DNA of 64,000 nt from Telmatactis stephensoni (taxonomy: Eukaryota; Cnidaria; Anthozoa; Actiniaria; Isophelliidae). How positions within the stretch are numbered: the first letter of the stretch is position 1; each line of letters opens with the position of its first letter. The position numbers and the translations under genes are program-made. Under the pieces are notes generated by a model. The model saw only the letters and a program-made list of their open reading frames with translations. It had not been told where the DNA came from and ran no database searches. Where the stretch lies: NCBI GenBank assembly GCA_029948255.1, contig JALIZF010001682.1:248001-312000 (forward strand), given 5' to 3'. Positions 21,788 to 34,229 of this stretch are shown in pieces.

Positions 21788-24063
21788 GGCCACCCTGCTT
21801 ATCAGAAGGCACAGATGATGAAGATGTTTAAAAAGCTGTGGCGGCCTTATTAAAGTCAGTGAGTAAAGTCTCCACTTTTAAGCCAGTAAGTAAATGTTTT
21901 ACTAAAACCCAATACAATCATCTAATGAGATGTCTCATGAATACCTGTTAGGTTTTGAAATAAAAATAAATCACACACTAGTACTGGCATTTGAAGATAT
22001 ACGGAATTTTCATTTTCGGAAAATATCCTTGGAATTCAGCAAATACACACAAAGTTATTTCGTTTCAAATTTGTAGAACAAGGGGCTGTCCCCTCCAGAC
22101 TCAGAAAAGACAAGTTTTAGAATATCTGGATGTGCTGAGAATGGGAACGAGTTAGAGGCGGGGAAAACGGAGTGTACGTTTTAAATACATAGGGATGAGG
22201 TTTTTTAGATGTAATAGTGAAGAGTCCAATCCAGGTGAATTCAGACAAGTAACCCTGTCAGAATAACTATAACGGCCAGGAATTTGCGGCACAGTATTTA
22301 AGTGTTTTGGCGGGTAAATACTTGTGATATCATTTTCATATATACTGTAGTTTATAAGGTTTACGTTGAAACAAGTTATATAAATATAGTCGCACTGAAT
22401 GAGTGTTGATACACTGCATGTTGAGGCTGCAATAAATCTGTTAATCTTTAACAAAGGAATGGAAATTGCCTATTGTTTAAATACTGTCCGTGCACCCAGA
22501 TCCCGGCTTGTTAAAAAAAATAGACCTCTATGTGGTTACTGGCCTCAAATCCAAATATAGATATAGACACATTTCAAGGCTTGTCCCTGGTTGGGGGTGG
22601 GGGTAGGGGTCTACTTCGACTAGTGCATACACACACCGACTTTGTCCTAGTGCCCTTGGTAAGTTTATTTAAATTTCTACATAAGCAAAATGAAAAACTG
22701 AAGTACTATATAAAATGTAACAGAACCATTGAGAAATATAAATCATGTTCTACCTGCCTTCGCATCTTTAACTAGTAAATATTGTTAACATGGCTGGAAA
22801 ACAAAATTTCGATCAAACATGTAAGTTCTGTTGAGAAATTGCCTCAACCAAATCAACAATAAACCACACTTCAACATAATCTTGAATTTTACAAGGTCAA
22901 AAACAAAACGACTTTTGGCATTTTTAGTATTACAATGTAAATGATGGCGGAGAACCAAGTAGAATTCTTATCATATTAAAGTAAACTACATTTTTAGTCT
23001 TTCCAAAGTCTCACAAGAATCAATTAATTTAAAGCTGTGCCTGATTACATGCAATAAACAAAATTCTATATAGTTACAGACTTTACATTCGTATTTTACG
23101 TGAAAGTACTTTTATATTATTCACAGTTCTGAAACGGTCTGAAATGTTGGTGTCCTGTGGAGCAATACGCTACAGTTTGAGTTATGTGACATAACAACTC
23201 TTGCCAAATTAAACATCTTGTGCATCAAATTATTTTGCTTTCAGCTCAAAAATTTTCTCCAAACACAGTTTTCTAAACTATATTTTTGAACAAAATCGAT
23301 TGGATGAGAAATAATATTCCAATTCAAATTTTGGGCACCTATGCCGTGACGTGCAAACAAACATTTGTCTATTGCAAATCAAAAACCTTCAAACCTTTAG
23401 ACACGGTAAGTTCATTTAAACTTCTACATGAAAACTGAAGTACTATATAAAATGTAACAGAATCATTGAGAAATATAAATTACGATCAACTTACCTTCGC
23501 ATCTCTAATTACTAAATGCACATTATAAACGCAACCTTAATGCCTACGACCCAAAGCCATTGATCTACAGTAAAATATTGCCCCATGTTTCCGTGCTTAA
23601 GTTTCCTATTTCATTCCGAACAGCTTCATCAATACTACATTTATCGAGAATTGATCAAACGTTTCCCCTACATATATTTATGAACTAAACTGAACAGTTT
23701 GGTCTCAAAACATATATTATAACCACAAACCCTATATTTGATTATTAATAATCGGACCGGTGCACCAATACCACACATATCTTTCGGCTTGACACTTCGG
23801 CTCTACTTTGGAGATTTCCGAATTACACGCGCACGCATAAAAACAAGACTGATTATTATAGCTGCCTGAAGTTAAAAGGAACCCTATAAAGTATTTCTAC
23901 ATGAATTACATAGCAAATATAATCTTGTCCTTTTGGGTCACTGTGATCTTTCACTTCGCATCAAACATGTCAAATTTTGATATATAGAAGAGGCAGGTCA
24001 CATGCTATTGGCTCAGAGAAGAAACTGTTTCTCTGTAATTATAAACTGATACACTACAGCAAC
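21788..24063. other. non-coding, with a dispersed ~115-bp direct repeat
   Basis: No supported gene. A block with CTGAAGTACTATATAAAATG and CATTGAGAAATATAAAT occurs at about 22659-22779 and again at about 23406-23518, in the same orientation and diverged. Weak frames here (for example 22152-22454, minus) show no motif. Confidence 0.55.
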
Positions 24064-25017
24064 CAGCCTAGTCCCCAGGCTATCCCGTCTCTCGTTTCAA
24101 AACGTGACATCACAGAGTGACTCCAACGGGAACGCCTAGCGAATAATGCCAAAGTTCAAGATGGCGGATGCTAACTTAGAGACAAACTCGAGACAAACGT
24201 GATGCTTTAGAAGACGCTGTTAACTTCACAGTTAAATGCTCCCGGATTTCACAAGACACCCTATATGTGAAATTAACTGAATTGAAATGCGTTCAAAACT
24301 CTAACGGTTGCGGTGTGTTCGCATCGATCGAAGCAATACGATAAGTTGTGTTCGGTCTAATCGATTCTCCATTTCGAAGGTAAAATCTCTTAGTAATTAA
24401 CGGCTATCTATACCGCTAAAATTTCTGGTGAATTGAAATTGCTTTATTTACACAGACTACTATCACTAGTTGAGTTAAATCCACATATATTTATGCACTT
24501 GAAATAAAACAATCTCCGTCAGATTCTCTGTAATAAATGTAATGTATCTGATATTTATCAAGTTCCCTTTAGCCGCAACAGGGTTCCATTCAAATTTTAT
24601 TGTAAACAAACTTCACTCAGTTAGTTTTATAATCACTACCAAGACTGTGATTGTTTGAAAATGTAGTAGATTTGAATAAAATGTACTTGTAAGTAGTCTC
24701 TTGACTCTGAAATCCCCTTTACAGTATAATCTTCCTCTATGCTTTCTTAAAAACATATAAACTCGTAAAAATCCAATTTTTGGTCTATATTGGTGAATGT
24801 CGATACTCGTTCCACCGAAATTGTTGGAAAAACTTTAAAAATTCAAGTTGTTAAGTCCGCTAAAGGTCAGGGACACTGTTGGTCAAATCAGGGACACTTT
24901 TGGTCAAATCAGGGACACTTTTGGCATTATTCGCTAGGCGTTCTCTCGCGCTTACGCGCTCGCCCCAGGTCTCGCTCGCGCTTCGCGCTCGCAGGGGAAC
25001 GCCTGGGTACTAGGCTG
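24064..25017. mobile_element. 954-bp MULE-type MITE with 9-bp target duplication
   Basis: The ends are inverted: CAGCCTAGTCCCCAGGC at the left against GCCTGGGTACTAGGCTG at the right, and an inner pair GAACGCCTAGCGAATAATGC is also inverted. TACAGCAAC occurs directly outside both ends (24055-24063 and 25018-25026), a perfect 9-bp duplication as made by Mutator-like transposases. The right half has a GC-rich palindromic part (GCGCTTACGCGCTCGC) and a three-copy 21-bp tandem repeat at about 24866-24923 (unit TCAGGGACACTTTTGGTCAA). There is no transposase. Confidence 0.88.
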
Positions 25018-25026
25018 TACAGCAAC

Positions 25027-26439
25027 TGTTTCTACACGCTGAAAAGCAATGATCTTCAAGAATTACAACGTCGAAATCCTAGTATGAAAGACTCATCAAA
25101 AACGACCATCTCAAAACAATAGTCTTCGAGTTGAAGTCGAAAGTGTGGTGGAACAAATCGTCTCAAAGTCACACAATTTTTAAGTCACAAGATTTTTCTT
25201 TTCTCTTCTCTGCGCTTTTGGATTTTTTAGGAAAAAGCACTTGCTGAGTTCATTTTTGTAAGTTTGATCCATTATTTTAATATTACTTGTGTTGGTCGAG
25301 CACATTTCTACATTATCTACCCGGTTATCTCTCAGAATTGTGCGGTGAAGTGTGACAAGTGTGTTTGTTCTGATTTATGCTCAAACAATTTGCATGGACA
25401 ACGATTCAAAACTTCGACAGCATCGGATATTAATCAGTGAATCCTACTAAACACAAAAACAATCGAGCCTGAACAATCCTCTCGACAATAAATATCCTTG
25501 CCTTATAAAAATCATTTATCATCGGATACGATTGTTTTGTCCCTCTTCCGCTCGAGAATAAATATCTTCAAAAAAATCAATGAATTTATACAATTTCTAG
25601 GATAAGATGCTACAAAAATCAATAACAAAGTACAAGGTGACTTCTATTTTGAAAATCGTGCTGCTGTAATGAAGTGTTGACAGATAAAAGCCAAACATGT
25701 TACCAATAAGTTACGTTGATTGGCTCAGAGAGTAAACTGTTTCTTTGTAATCTGATATAGCTAACACCCGATTGGTCAGTTTCAGAAACAGTTTCTAAAA
25801 TCAATACAGTCTCTTGAAATGGCTATTTCTCATTGGTTTAGACTGGAGACTATTCCAAAACTATCTTGGGAGTGTTTCTGACTTTGATATTTTCCACTTT
25901 GACATGTCATTTTCCATTTTGTTTTGTCACACTGTTTTATACAACAGTTTCTGGTGGCATACTGCAGATATCCCACAAGTAACTTGAATTTTCTCAGTAT
26001 ATACACTTGCCTAAAGGCTTATGTGTATGCTAGAAAATACAAGTGCCTCATGGGATATTCCATGGTTTGCCAATCGGAACAATTGTATAACCAGTATATA
26101 ATGAAGTGGTGATGGGTTGAGTGTGATGTCACAGATATCTCCTGCAAAAGGGTTATAAAAAATACTGAAATATTTGTAAAGAAAAGATTTTAATTAAATG
26201 AGTTACACCCTTAAAAAATGACCAAATCTTCAATGACGAACTGAAGTATAGACCACCCGGCGCCCATTGCAAGTAATGTTAGAGCTCAACCTAGGGGACA
26301 AAAAAGGACTTTCGATCTCTTGAGAATTAGAATCCATTATTTTGTCTCCCAGATTGAGCTGCATGTCCACGTCCTTCAAGGGGTCTATACAGTCCTAGGA
26401 TACCAATGTCCTTTGACTTTATTTAACAATTCTGTCTTT
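25027..26439. other. non-coding, no gene
   Basis: AT-rich. A stretch near 25717 (TTGGCTCAGAGAGTAAACTG) resembles the flank of the MULE-type MITE near 24008, so that element had inserted into an older dispersed repeat. No supported coding region. Confidence 0.5.
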
Positions 26440-26618
26440 AGTGGGAACCAGAAGTTGAAGAGGGTCTCAAGCATGGTAAGCTTACTTCAGAACAAAGAGC
26501 ACTTTGACAAGACAACTGTGCATTTCTTTAACAGCATACACTGACAAACTCAGTGCATCAGAAAGAGATCAGATAGCCATTCTTCTTGTACAAAGGATCC
26601 TTTGGATCAGGCCATGTA
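26440..26618 (+). pseudogene. two possible small exons of an unrecognised gene
   Basis: A CTGTCTTTAG acceptor is followed by an open stretch encoding WEPEVEEGLKHG and a GTAAGC donor. A second acceptor (TTCTTTAACAG) precedes YTDKLSASERDQIAILLVQR and a GTAAGT donor. The second peptide has a helical look like regulatory segments of transposon-associated proteins. There is no support beyond splice sites and composition. Confidence 0.25.
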
Positions 26619-29231
26619 AGTAAAGTAATCATTTTCAAATATTTGGCTTCTGAAGAATCAGTACTGAAAGCACATATTATATTGTCTTGGGATTTATGTG
26701 CTTGAAGATCTTCTTAATTGCTCTTAATTGCTTGTCTTACCAATCTAAAGATACCTCAATGATATTTTGCAGTATTTCATGGGATTGTTGCTATTAGTCC
26801 TGGTTAAGCAGATGCACTTTTATAAAGTACGAATACAAAAGTGTTTTCTGACGGCAACCTTGACAAATACAACAACATTCCTGCACAATTTCTAAAATAT
26901 AAATATGTATCACACAAACTGGTAATAAGTATTTATTCCTTCAAACAAAACTCAAAATCCAAAAAAATGTCTTATGGTTTAAATTAATTACTCCATGAAG
27001 ATTGTCTCTAGATTATCTCTAATGGTTTATAGATTTTGAAAAATTACAGGTTGATTGATAACGGAGGTATAAGTCATGTCATGTATAAGTGTGTTTTTTT
27101 GTTTTCTTTCTGTGTTTTTTCTGCATGTTTTTATTTCTATATATATTGTATTTTTCATGTCATTTTTGTTTTTTCTGCCTTTTTTTTTTGCAATTGTGAA
27201 TAATGTGCCTCCCAGCTAGTTTAACTCACACAGTTATTCTGGGAGGGCATTTACCAAATATGTTAAATGTAAATAATGTAAATATAATAGTCAAAAATGG
27301 TAATAAAGAACAAACTACTTAAGTCATGTTAAGTCTTGGTATCACCAAAATACTCTTGCACTGGTACTTACTTTTTCCAGACAAAATGAAGGGGGTCCAA
27401 ATTTTTTTTGTTTAATTGTTTAATTTACAGCGAAAATCATTGCATCACAACCAGCAAATTACAATTTGTTTCGAGTTTTTGGGTTTTTCTGAGCTGCCCA
27501 TCAGTTTTTGGGGCAGAGCTTCTTTCAAATCAACCAATCACTGAACAAGTTCATGAAAGCTCCGTCCCCAAGAATGATGGACGGATCAGAAAATACCAAG
27601 ACATACCAAAAAATCTCACGAAAAGTCAAATGTGCATTTTTCGGCAAATTTGCATTTTTCATTAAAATGCTATTTTTCGAATAGCAACATGCATTTTTTG
27701 ATGAAAATCGCGTTTTGCACTTGAAAATAAGGTCAAAAAGGACTTTTTGTAAGAAAAATTCGAAAATCTTGAAAAAGTAAAATTTGCGTTTTTTGGCAAA
27801 TTTGCATTTTTCATTAAAATGCTATTTTTCGAATAGCAACGTGCATAAAAGTGGATTTTGTATGACAAATTTCATTAACAATGACAACTGTTTAGCTCGA
27901 AAAGAAAGACAACATTTCCAACCTCAACTTGATCGTGAAATCGTGTGATCCAAGCCACGGTGTCCAAGGTCCAGCATAATTGTTATCTTATTATAATTTT
28001 AGTGATGTATCGCTGATTATCCATTCCGATCATTCCAAGTATATTTTGATGACATCAAAATCATCCTTGAATCCAAGTACCAAAAAGTCGAATTCAGAGC
28101 TGGTCTATAAACTCGCTGCACATGACACACAGGAATCCCACTGCAAGATTAGTGTCGCCATCATTATGATCACCAAATAACAACTTTAGAAAATGTGTTG
28201 ATTGAAATGTTACAATTTTCTTGACTCATAAATGTATATGAACTGATGCAATGTAATGATTTATGTAATCTTTTCCTTGGCGTGACAAGTCTTTCCAAAT
28301 CGCATAAAAATCTGTGGAAATTAAAGCTTTACATTGTTTGTGTTTTCAAGTGTAATCATTTTCGAGTAAAGACGACAAACAAGGAGGAAAACTGCTAAGA
28401 AGTTGTGTGCACGTACGAAGGAGATATAGGGGGTATTAAACACAACAATTAACTGGCTTTTAGGTAAGTTTAATATCAAATATGATATTTATTTCACTTT
28501 ACTGACCATTTCAAATTTTTAGTTGTTTTCCGACATATGACTCAGCAGCGAAGGTCTGAGTACTTTGTTGGTTGAGTGCTCATCAGCTAGGGCTTCTACG
28601 GTTGCATGCCTAATAGAAAGGCGTTTATCGATAATTCTCCCAATGATTAGGCAAAGTTGAACTTTGTCATTCTCATGTCAGTCAATCAAAGAAAGGTTGT
28701 ACGCAATGTACTTTTCTGTAAAAGTTTTGCCGAGCTGTTTTGTCTGAGGTACAACCATCAACCATTTCTTTCATTGATATTCTTTGTGGGGGAGTGAAGC
28801 GCACAATGTATTTACCCTAGGCAAAGGCTAATTATTTGACGTATTTTTTGTGAACAAAGGTTACTTATTTTATTTATTTATTTTTTCTTTCTCTCTCTCT
28901 CACTCTTTCTATCTTCTGTCTAAACGTATAGGACAATATAATTTCCCAAAGCGTTACTTTCTAAATGTTTGTTGTTGTTGGTTTTATCAAAATTACATAT
29001 CTTAATGAAATTGACGCGCCTTTGTTCAAATTTCGCGCTCGCTACGCTCGCGAAAAAGAACAATCATATCATCATGGCTTGCTAAAGCCCTGCAATGTTA
29101 CTTTAAAAGAGCGTTTGAGGAAGTTACGTCCCCGCCGTGTTTTGTAAAATGATGTACCCCCCTTTAAAAGGTCTGCAGCCACTTTTGAAGGTGCTCCGCG
29201 GCACCTGGAAAAAGAAACTGTAAGATCGCAC
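26619..29231. other. non-coding, with LINE-like 3' tail, 57-bp repeat and simple repeats
   Basis: About 27100-27310 is T-rich and has a hairpin (CCTCCCAG at 27209 against CTGGGAGG near 27246) followed by an ATGTAAATAATG-type tail, like the 3' UTR of a LINE. A 57-bp segment containing GCAAATTTGCATTTTTCATT occurs at about 27637-27695 and 27790-27846. A TTTA/CT-rich tract lies at 28862-28912. No gene is supported. Confidence 0.5.
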
Positions 29232-29735
29232 GTGCCCAAAGAAATTTCCAAGCCCACAAGTGCTACTTCCAGTGTGGTGAGTGGTAATGAAGCAGAACAA
29301 GCACCGAATGCATTCACATTGAGCAACTGTGTCAGGGTCGAGAGCACAACCTCAAGTAAGCCGCTTTCTCACTTGCTTATTGTTCCTGTATGGCTCCATC
29401 ACGAAACAAATCCAGATAACATGATACTAGTGTACGCACTTCTCGACGAACTGTCAGAAGCCTGCTTCATCAAGTAGTCTCTATTAGACGATCTCGAAGT
29501 GGTCCAGAGGTTGACTTTGAATTGAGTACAGTTCTAGCGAAGAAAGTCATCACAGTCGAAGAGTAGATGGTCTAGTGGTCCATGGCGTAAATGAAACACG
29601 AGATCATCCTCCCAAAGACTTACACAAGAAATGCGATTCCGGCTGAAGGTGATCACATACCAAGACCCGAGACTGCACACAAGTGGCCACATCTTCAAAG
29701 CATAGCCAACAGTATCATGCCCCTCAGAGATGATA
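29232..29735 (+). pseudogene. BEL/Pao polyprotein fragment, protease region, upstream of a LINE insertion
   Basis: Readable blocks include HLLIVPVWLHHETNPDN, YALLDELSEACFIK, a stop, then FELSTVLAKKVITVEE, a stop, then ILPKTYTRNAIPAEG and PRPETAHKWPHLQSIANS. This order is typical of the aspartic protease (DUF1758-type) region of BEL/Pao retrotransposons. Stops and a frame change show that it is dead. It continues after the LINE at 31316. Confidence 0.7.
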
Positions 29736-31198
29736 ATAAAACGTGCCTCCTGGATCCCATTCCTACAGGACTCTTGAAACAGTGTCTGGACGATCTTTTG
29801 ACAACCATGACATCTGTTATTAACCTCTCACTTGAAAGTGGACATGTTCCTGACAAATTAAAGTACGCATTGGTTACGCCTGTACTTAAGAAGAAATCCC
29901 TTGATCCCGACGTTCTCACCAATTACCGTCCAATTTCTAATCTTCCATTTTTGTCTAAAGTCCTAGAAAGAGCTGTCTGTACGCAACTTGTTCACTACCT
30001 AGAGTTAAACAGTTTGTATTCTGATATGCAATCTGCCTATCGCCGTAGATACAGCACAGAGACAGCTTTACTACGCGTGTACAACGACATCCTGATGGCT
30101 CTGGATGAGGGTTGTGAAGTCATTCTGGTACTTCTGGACTTTTCTTCTGCCTTTGACACTATTAATCACTCAATGCTACTATCTCGTCTTCATGACCGTT
30201 TTGGAATTACTGGCACTGCGTTAGAGTGGTTTAAATCGTATCTGTCTTCACGCTCTGTTTCAACTCGTATTCGATCCACTGTTTCTCCTGTCTCTCCGCT
30301 GGTTCATGGGGTCCCACAGGGCTCTGTGTTAGGCCCCGTCCTCTTCACACTATATGTTGCTCCTCTGGAAGACGTGATCTATGCACATGGAATCAATTGT
30401 ATCATGTATGCTGATGACTCCCAGCTCTATACTGTTTTAAAACATCCTCAGTCTGACATGATCCAGAGAATTGAACACTGCGTCAATGATATTAAGATAT
30501 GGTCCACTCAAAACAATCTGTTTCTTAACGATGGTAAAACTGAGGTTATTCACATTTCCTCAAAATTCCGTTCAGCATCCCTACTCGCTGGTATCAGCGT
30601 TGATGGCTACAGCATTGCTCCTGTCGCCGAAGTACGTAACTTGGGCGTCACCTTTGACAAGAATCTGTGTATGGATACACACGTCACCAACATCTGTAAG
30701 AGTGCTTTTCTGGCCATTAGAGATATTGGTCGAATTAGGCGTTACCTTGATCAGTCTACGACAGAACGTCTTGTACACGCCTTCTCATCTCATCTCATCG
30801 ACCGGCTGCAGAAAGTACAGAACACCGCCGCAAGGCTCGTCTCCCGATCTAAACGCTCTGACAGTGTTACACCAATTCTTAAGAAATTACACTGGCTCCC
30901 TGTTTCTGAAAGAATCGAATTCAAAATCCTCCCTTTAACGTACAAGTGCCTTCATGGACTCGCCCCAAAGTACCTTTCTGACCTTCTCAAGCCGTATAAG
31001 CCCAGCCGTTTACTGCGTTCCTCTTCAAAGCTTCTTCTCGAAGAACCAGGTTCAAGAACTTCTACCTTTGGCAAAAGATCCTTTTCACTGGCTGCACCTT
31101 CCCTTTGGAACAATCTACCGGACACTGTGAAACATGCTATCTCTCTGGCTTCCTTTAAATCTCAACTGAAAACATTCCTGTTTATCAGGAACGTATAA
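29736..31198 (+). pseudogene. reverse transcriptase part of a LINE ORF2
   Basis: The frame is open from the BEL/Pao part (from about 29591) straight into the LINE, so one long chimeric frame results. It contains TNYRPISNLPFLSKVLER, LLDFSSAFDTINH, VPQGSVLGPVLFTLY and CIMYADDSQLY (the YADD active site), then the C-terminal LHWLPVSERIEFK and SLWNNLPDTVK blocks. Between VHAFSSH and LIDRLQKVQN about 20 residues usual in the family seem to be missing without loss of frame. The endonuclease is absent, so the copy cannot move by itself. Confidence 0.85.
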
Positions 31199-31315
31199 TC
31201 AAATGGTATTTCGTTAAACTTCAAGAATCTGTAATTCTATCTGGCCTAATGTAAAGAGCATCGAGACTTTTGTATGATGCGCTTTGAAGAACCATTTATT
31301 ATTATTATTATTATT
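29736..31315 (+). mobile_element. 5'-truncated CR1/L2-type LINE inserted in BEL/Pao
   Basis: The insert begins within ORF2 (LDPIPTGLLKQ) and ends with a 3' UTR and an (ATT)n tail at about 31296-31315. ATGATA is repeated at both sides (29730-29735 and 31316-31321), a likely target duplication. Across the insert, the BEL/Pao reading continues. Confidence 0.82.
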
Positions 31316-31690
31316 ATGATATTGACATGGCAGTTTTGATTGGCACCAACTGCACTCGAGCAATCAAACCACATGAAATAATACCTGGTCAAGACGATGA
31401 TCCCTATGGCAAGAAAAACCACACTCGGCTGGGGGTATCGTGGGCTTGGCCGACAATCATGTCAGATATTTTGAAGCAAACCATGTAGGAGTACACACAA
31501 ATATCTTACATCAAGCCTCACAGAGACAAGGACACTGTACTTTGTGTCACCTAAACAAAACTCAGGTTAAAGTAGTATTTAATGACGCACAGCTGAAGAT
31601 GTTTGAGATTGACTTCAGCGAGAACGAGAAGATGCAAGCACTGTCCCATGATGACAGGATGTTGGATTGCACCAATGTGCGATGTGGTGT
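31316..31690 (+). pseudogene. BEL/Pao polyprotein fragment, downstream half
   Basis: After the LINE tail the reading resumes with DIDMAVLIGTNCTRAIKPHE and IIPGQDDDPYGKK, then in a shifted frame GWGIVGLADNHV and MFEIDFSENEKMQALSHDDR, the region between protease and reverse transcriptase of BEL/Pao. It breaks off near 31680. A short repeat (GTGCGATGTGGTGTTTG twice) follows. Confidence 0.72.
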
Positions 31691-32187
31691 TTGACTCTTC
31701 TATCCCAACGTGCGATGTGGTGTTTGGTGCCTGTACTATAATCTTATGGCTAACAAACAGCACCATTATGGTGTTTCATTCTTCTACCCCATAGTGCTTA
31801 CTTTGTGTTACATAATGTTGTAATTATCATTTGTCACAGAATTCAGACTGCTCGTCATTGGAATGTACAGACTATGAAGAATCAGAAGCAGAAGAGATAA
31901 ATGCCAAAAGAATTCTCCCGTTTATATAATAAACAAATAAGACGGTTTTTTAGATCATTGCTTAATTACATTACTAATTTAATATTTGTTTTAAAAATGG
32001 AGAACAGTGAAAAGATGTTAACAGCAATTATCAACGAATCGATGCTGAATCAATTCGCGAGGTACTTCATATGGAATCATTTTCTTTGAGCTCCAATAAC
32101 AGCTTGGAGGTATCTGTTATTCAGTCACAGTCAAGATTGCCAAAAGTGCTGCTATAATAGCTGCCCTCAAAGCCATCAACATGAGCC
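31691..32187. other. non-coding, no gene
   Basis: AT-rich sequence without a supported feature. Confidence 0.45.
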
Positions 32188-33024
32188 TTGAAGGATTTCA
32201 AGCAGCACCTAGCGGTTTGCCAAACAGCCTTAGTGAAAGCTCGGCAGTCCATGCTGCAAGGCAAATTGCCCATTGGGCTTGACTCCTTATTTCTGTTTGG
32301 CGAGGAACTTCAAGAGACAACAGCAATTTCAATACCTTCACAAACACAAGAACATACTCTGGCAACACAACCACATACATAGCTACAGCAACTACATGCC
32401 CAACCACCACAATTATGCATACAAGCACCACAACCACAACAACCACATACACAGGTACAGCAACCACATGCCCAACCACCACAATTATGCATACAAGCAC
32501 CACAACCACCACAACCACATCAACAACCACATAAACAGGTACAGCAGCCACATGCATACAAACACCACAACCACATTCAGTTACCGCAACTTCACATACA
32601 ACTACATCAACATACACAACCAACACAAACACCACAACTGCATAACCAAATTCCAAAAACAAACTCTGTGACACTATCTATCGAGCTTGACACCCTTAAG
32701 GTATACCGGCAATATGTCTCAGTATACCAAAGTGTTGAACTTTGGCTGGAATCTTAAAAAATTCCACGAAACATTGAAAGATTGGAGGAAGTGAAAGAAA
32801 TCTGGGAAAATGGTTGTCAAGATTGCCCCCCACTGAAAGACTGGACCTGCCGAATGAGGAACTATAAAGGCAAAAATGGAAGCCACACTTCAATTTACAG
32901 CCAAAGAAAATGTATCTACAACATCTACAAAGGGCACGGCTTCAGTGATCAAAGCGTCTTTAATGTATATGGAGAAATCAAACCAGAGAAGCTTTATAAG
33001 TTATATAAATCTAAAACAAATCAT
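32188..33024 (+). pseudogene. Gln/His/Pro-rich exon with a conserved-looking C-terminus, two in-frame stops
   Basis: One frame runs from 32188 to TAA at 33022-33024, broken only by TAG near 32380 and TAA near 32755. The middle is made of two long CAA/CCA-rich tandem units (about 32387-32458 and 32459-32542, encoding QQPHAQPPQLCIQAPQP). The end is well structured: WENGCQDCPPLKDWT, RMRNYKGKNGSHTS, IYSQRKCIYNIYK and VYGEIKPEKLYKLYK. I recall such a C-terminus from cnidarian transposon-linked proteins but cannot name the family. The opposite strand frame rich in Val/Cys is only its shadow. Confidence 0.45.
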
Positions 33025-33319
33025 TAACTGTCTTTAACTGATAAGCACTACATAAAAAAAGGTATCATATCAATAGAACATCAATACCTAGTGCCTCGCA
33101 CATTCACTCCGATGATAAAACATGGTTAAAGGATAGCCTATTAAACAGGATTAGAAAATTATCTACGAACATCAGGCAAATTTTGATAGAAGCTAAGCAT
33201 TGTTTTTTACAGATAGTTAATTTAATTCTTATTCAACTGAATGGCTTTATGTTATAACAGATACATTTTATAATCTGAAAACATTAGTGTAATTTGTTTA
33301 ATCAATGCAAACAATCAAT
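33025..33319. other. AT-rich spacer, no gene
   Basis: Nothing supported is seen here. Confidence 0.5.
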
Positions 33320-33323
33320 TTAA

Positions 33324-34229
33324 GGTATCAGGGTACCCCAAAGTTTCTCAAAAGGGTCGATTTTTACCTTTTTTTAATTTAGAATACACAATAAGCTATG
33401 ATTTAGTGAAAAAATTATTTCACTATCGATTTTTAATAGCGAAAGTTATAAGCGAAAAACTTTTTTCCGGCTTAATCCCTGTCAATTATCTGTTGACATC
33501 ACTTGCCAATTGGCCTGTCATCAAGAGAGCTTGTCAGTGAAGAATATATTTGTCTAACTATCGAAACCTTTGTAAATAGATTATTCAACAAGAGCCAAAG
33601 TTCAATGGGATCAAATTGCCTTGCCTTTACGCCATTTGTGTGGGAAACGTAACAAAATTTTGGTTGCCCTTTACTTCAGCTGTCATCGGGTAAGATTATG
33701 AGGTGTTATAATCCCCTTGTACCAACAAACCCACTTCTTGGCTCCAAAACACATTTTTGCGTTTTTCTCGGAAGTGAATTTACGTTCAATTAGCCCTGTG
33801 TTTTGAGTTCCCGGTCAAAGGGATTTTAATGGATTTTGCTCCATTCCAAAGTTATCGTCTGTTTTGTATCAGATACAGCTATTTTGGCGGTGTTGTAACT
33901 TTAGGAACGTATAACAGAACAACGGGGCAACTAATCAAAAATCTGAGACAAACTTTTGACAAGTGATATCTCATAATCTCAGAAACATAACAAACATTGT
34001 TTTCGGATCAATATTGATTGACCGGGAACTCCGCGAAGACACCTCGGTGAAAATTTGAATAATTCGCTCTAACCTAAAAGGAAAAAAATATTTTACGATA
34101 AAAACAATAGAAATAGTTTCTACATTTATTCAGCTTTCTAAAAATGTATACTTTAATGGGGTTTAGACTAAAAGTTTTGGCGCAATATAGAGTTGAACAC
34201 ACACCGGTCGCTAGGGGTACCCTGATACC
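33324..34229. mobile_element. 906-bp element with TTAA target duplication (Kolobok- or piggyBac-like MITE)
   Basis: GGTATCAGGGTACCCC at the left end is perfectly inverted at the right end (GGGGTACCCTGATACC). TTAA lies directly outside at 33320-33323 and 34230-34233. TTAA targets are used by Kolobok and piggyBac transposases. The interior has no reading frame of note. Confidence 0.82.

Noticed and set aside
32198..32674. 158-aa Val/Cys-rich minus-strand frame
   Set aside because: It is the complement of the CAA/CCA-rich tandem repeat that is better read on the plus strand.
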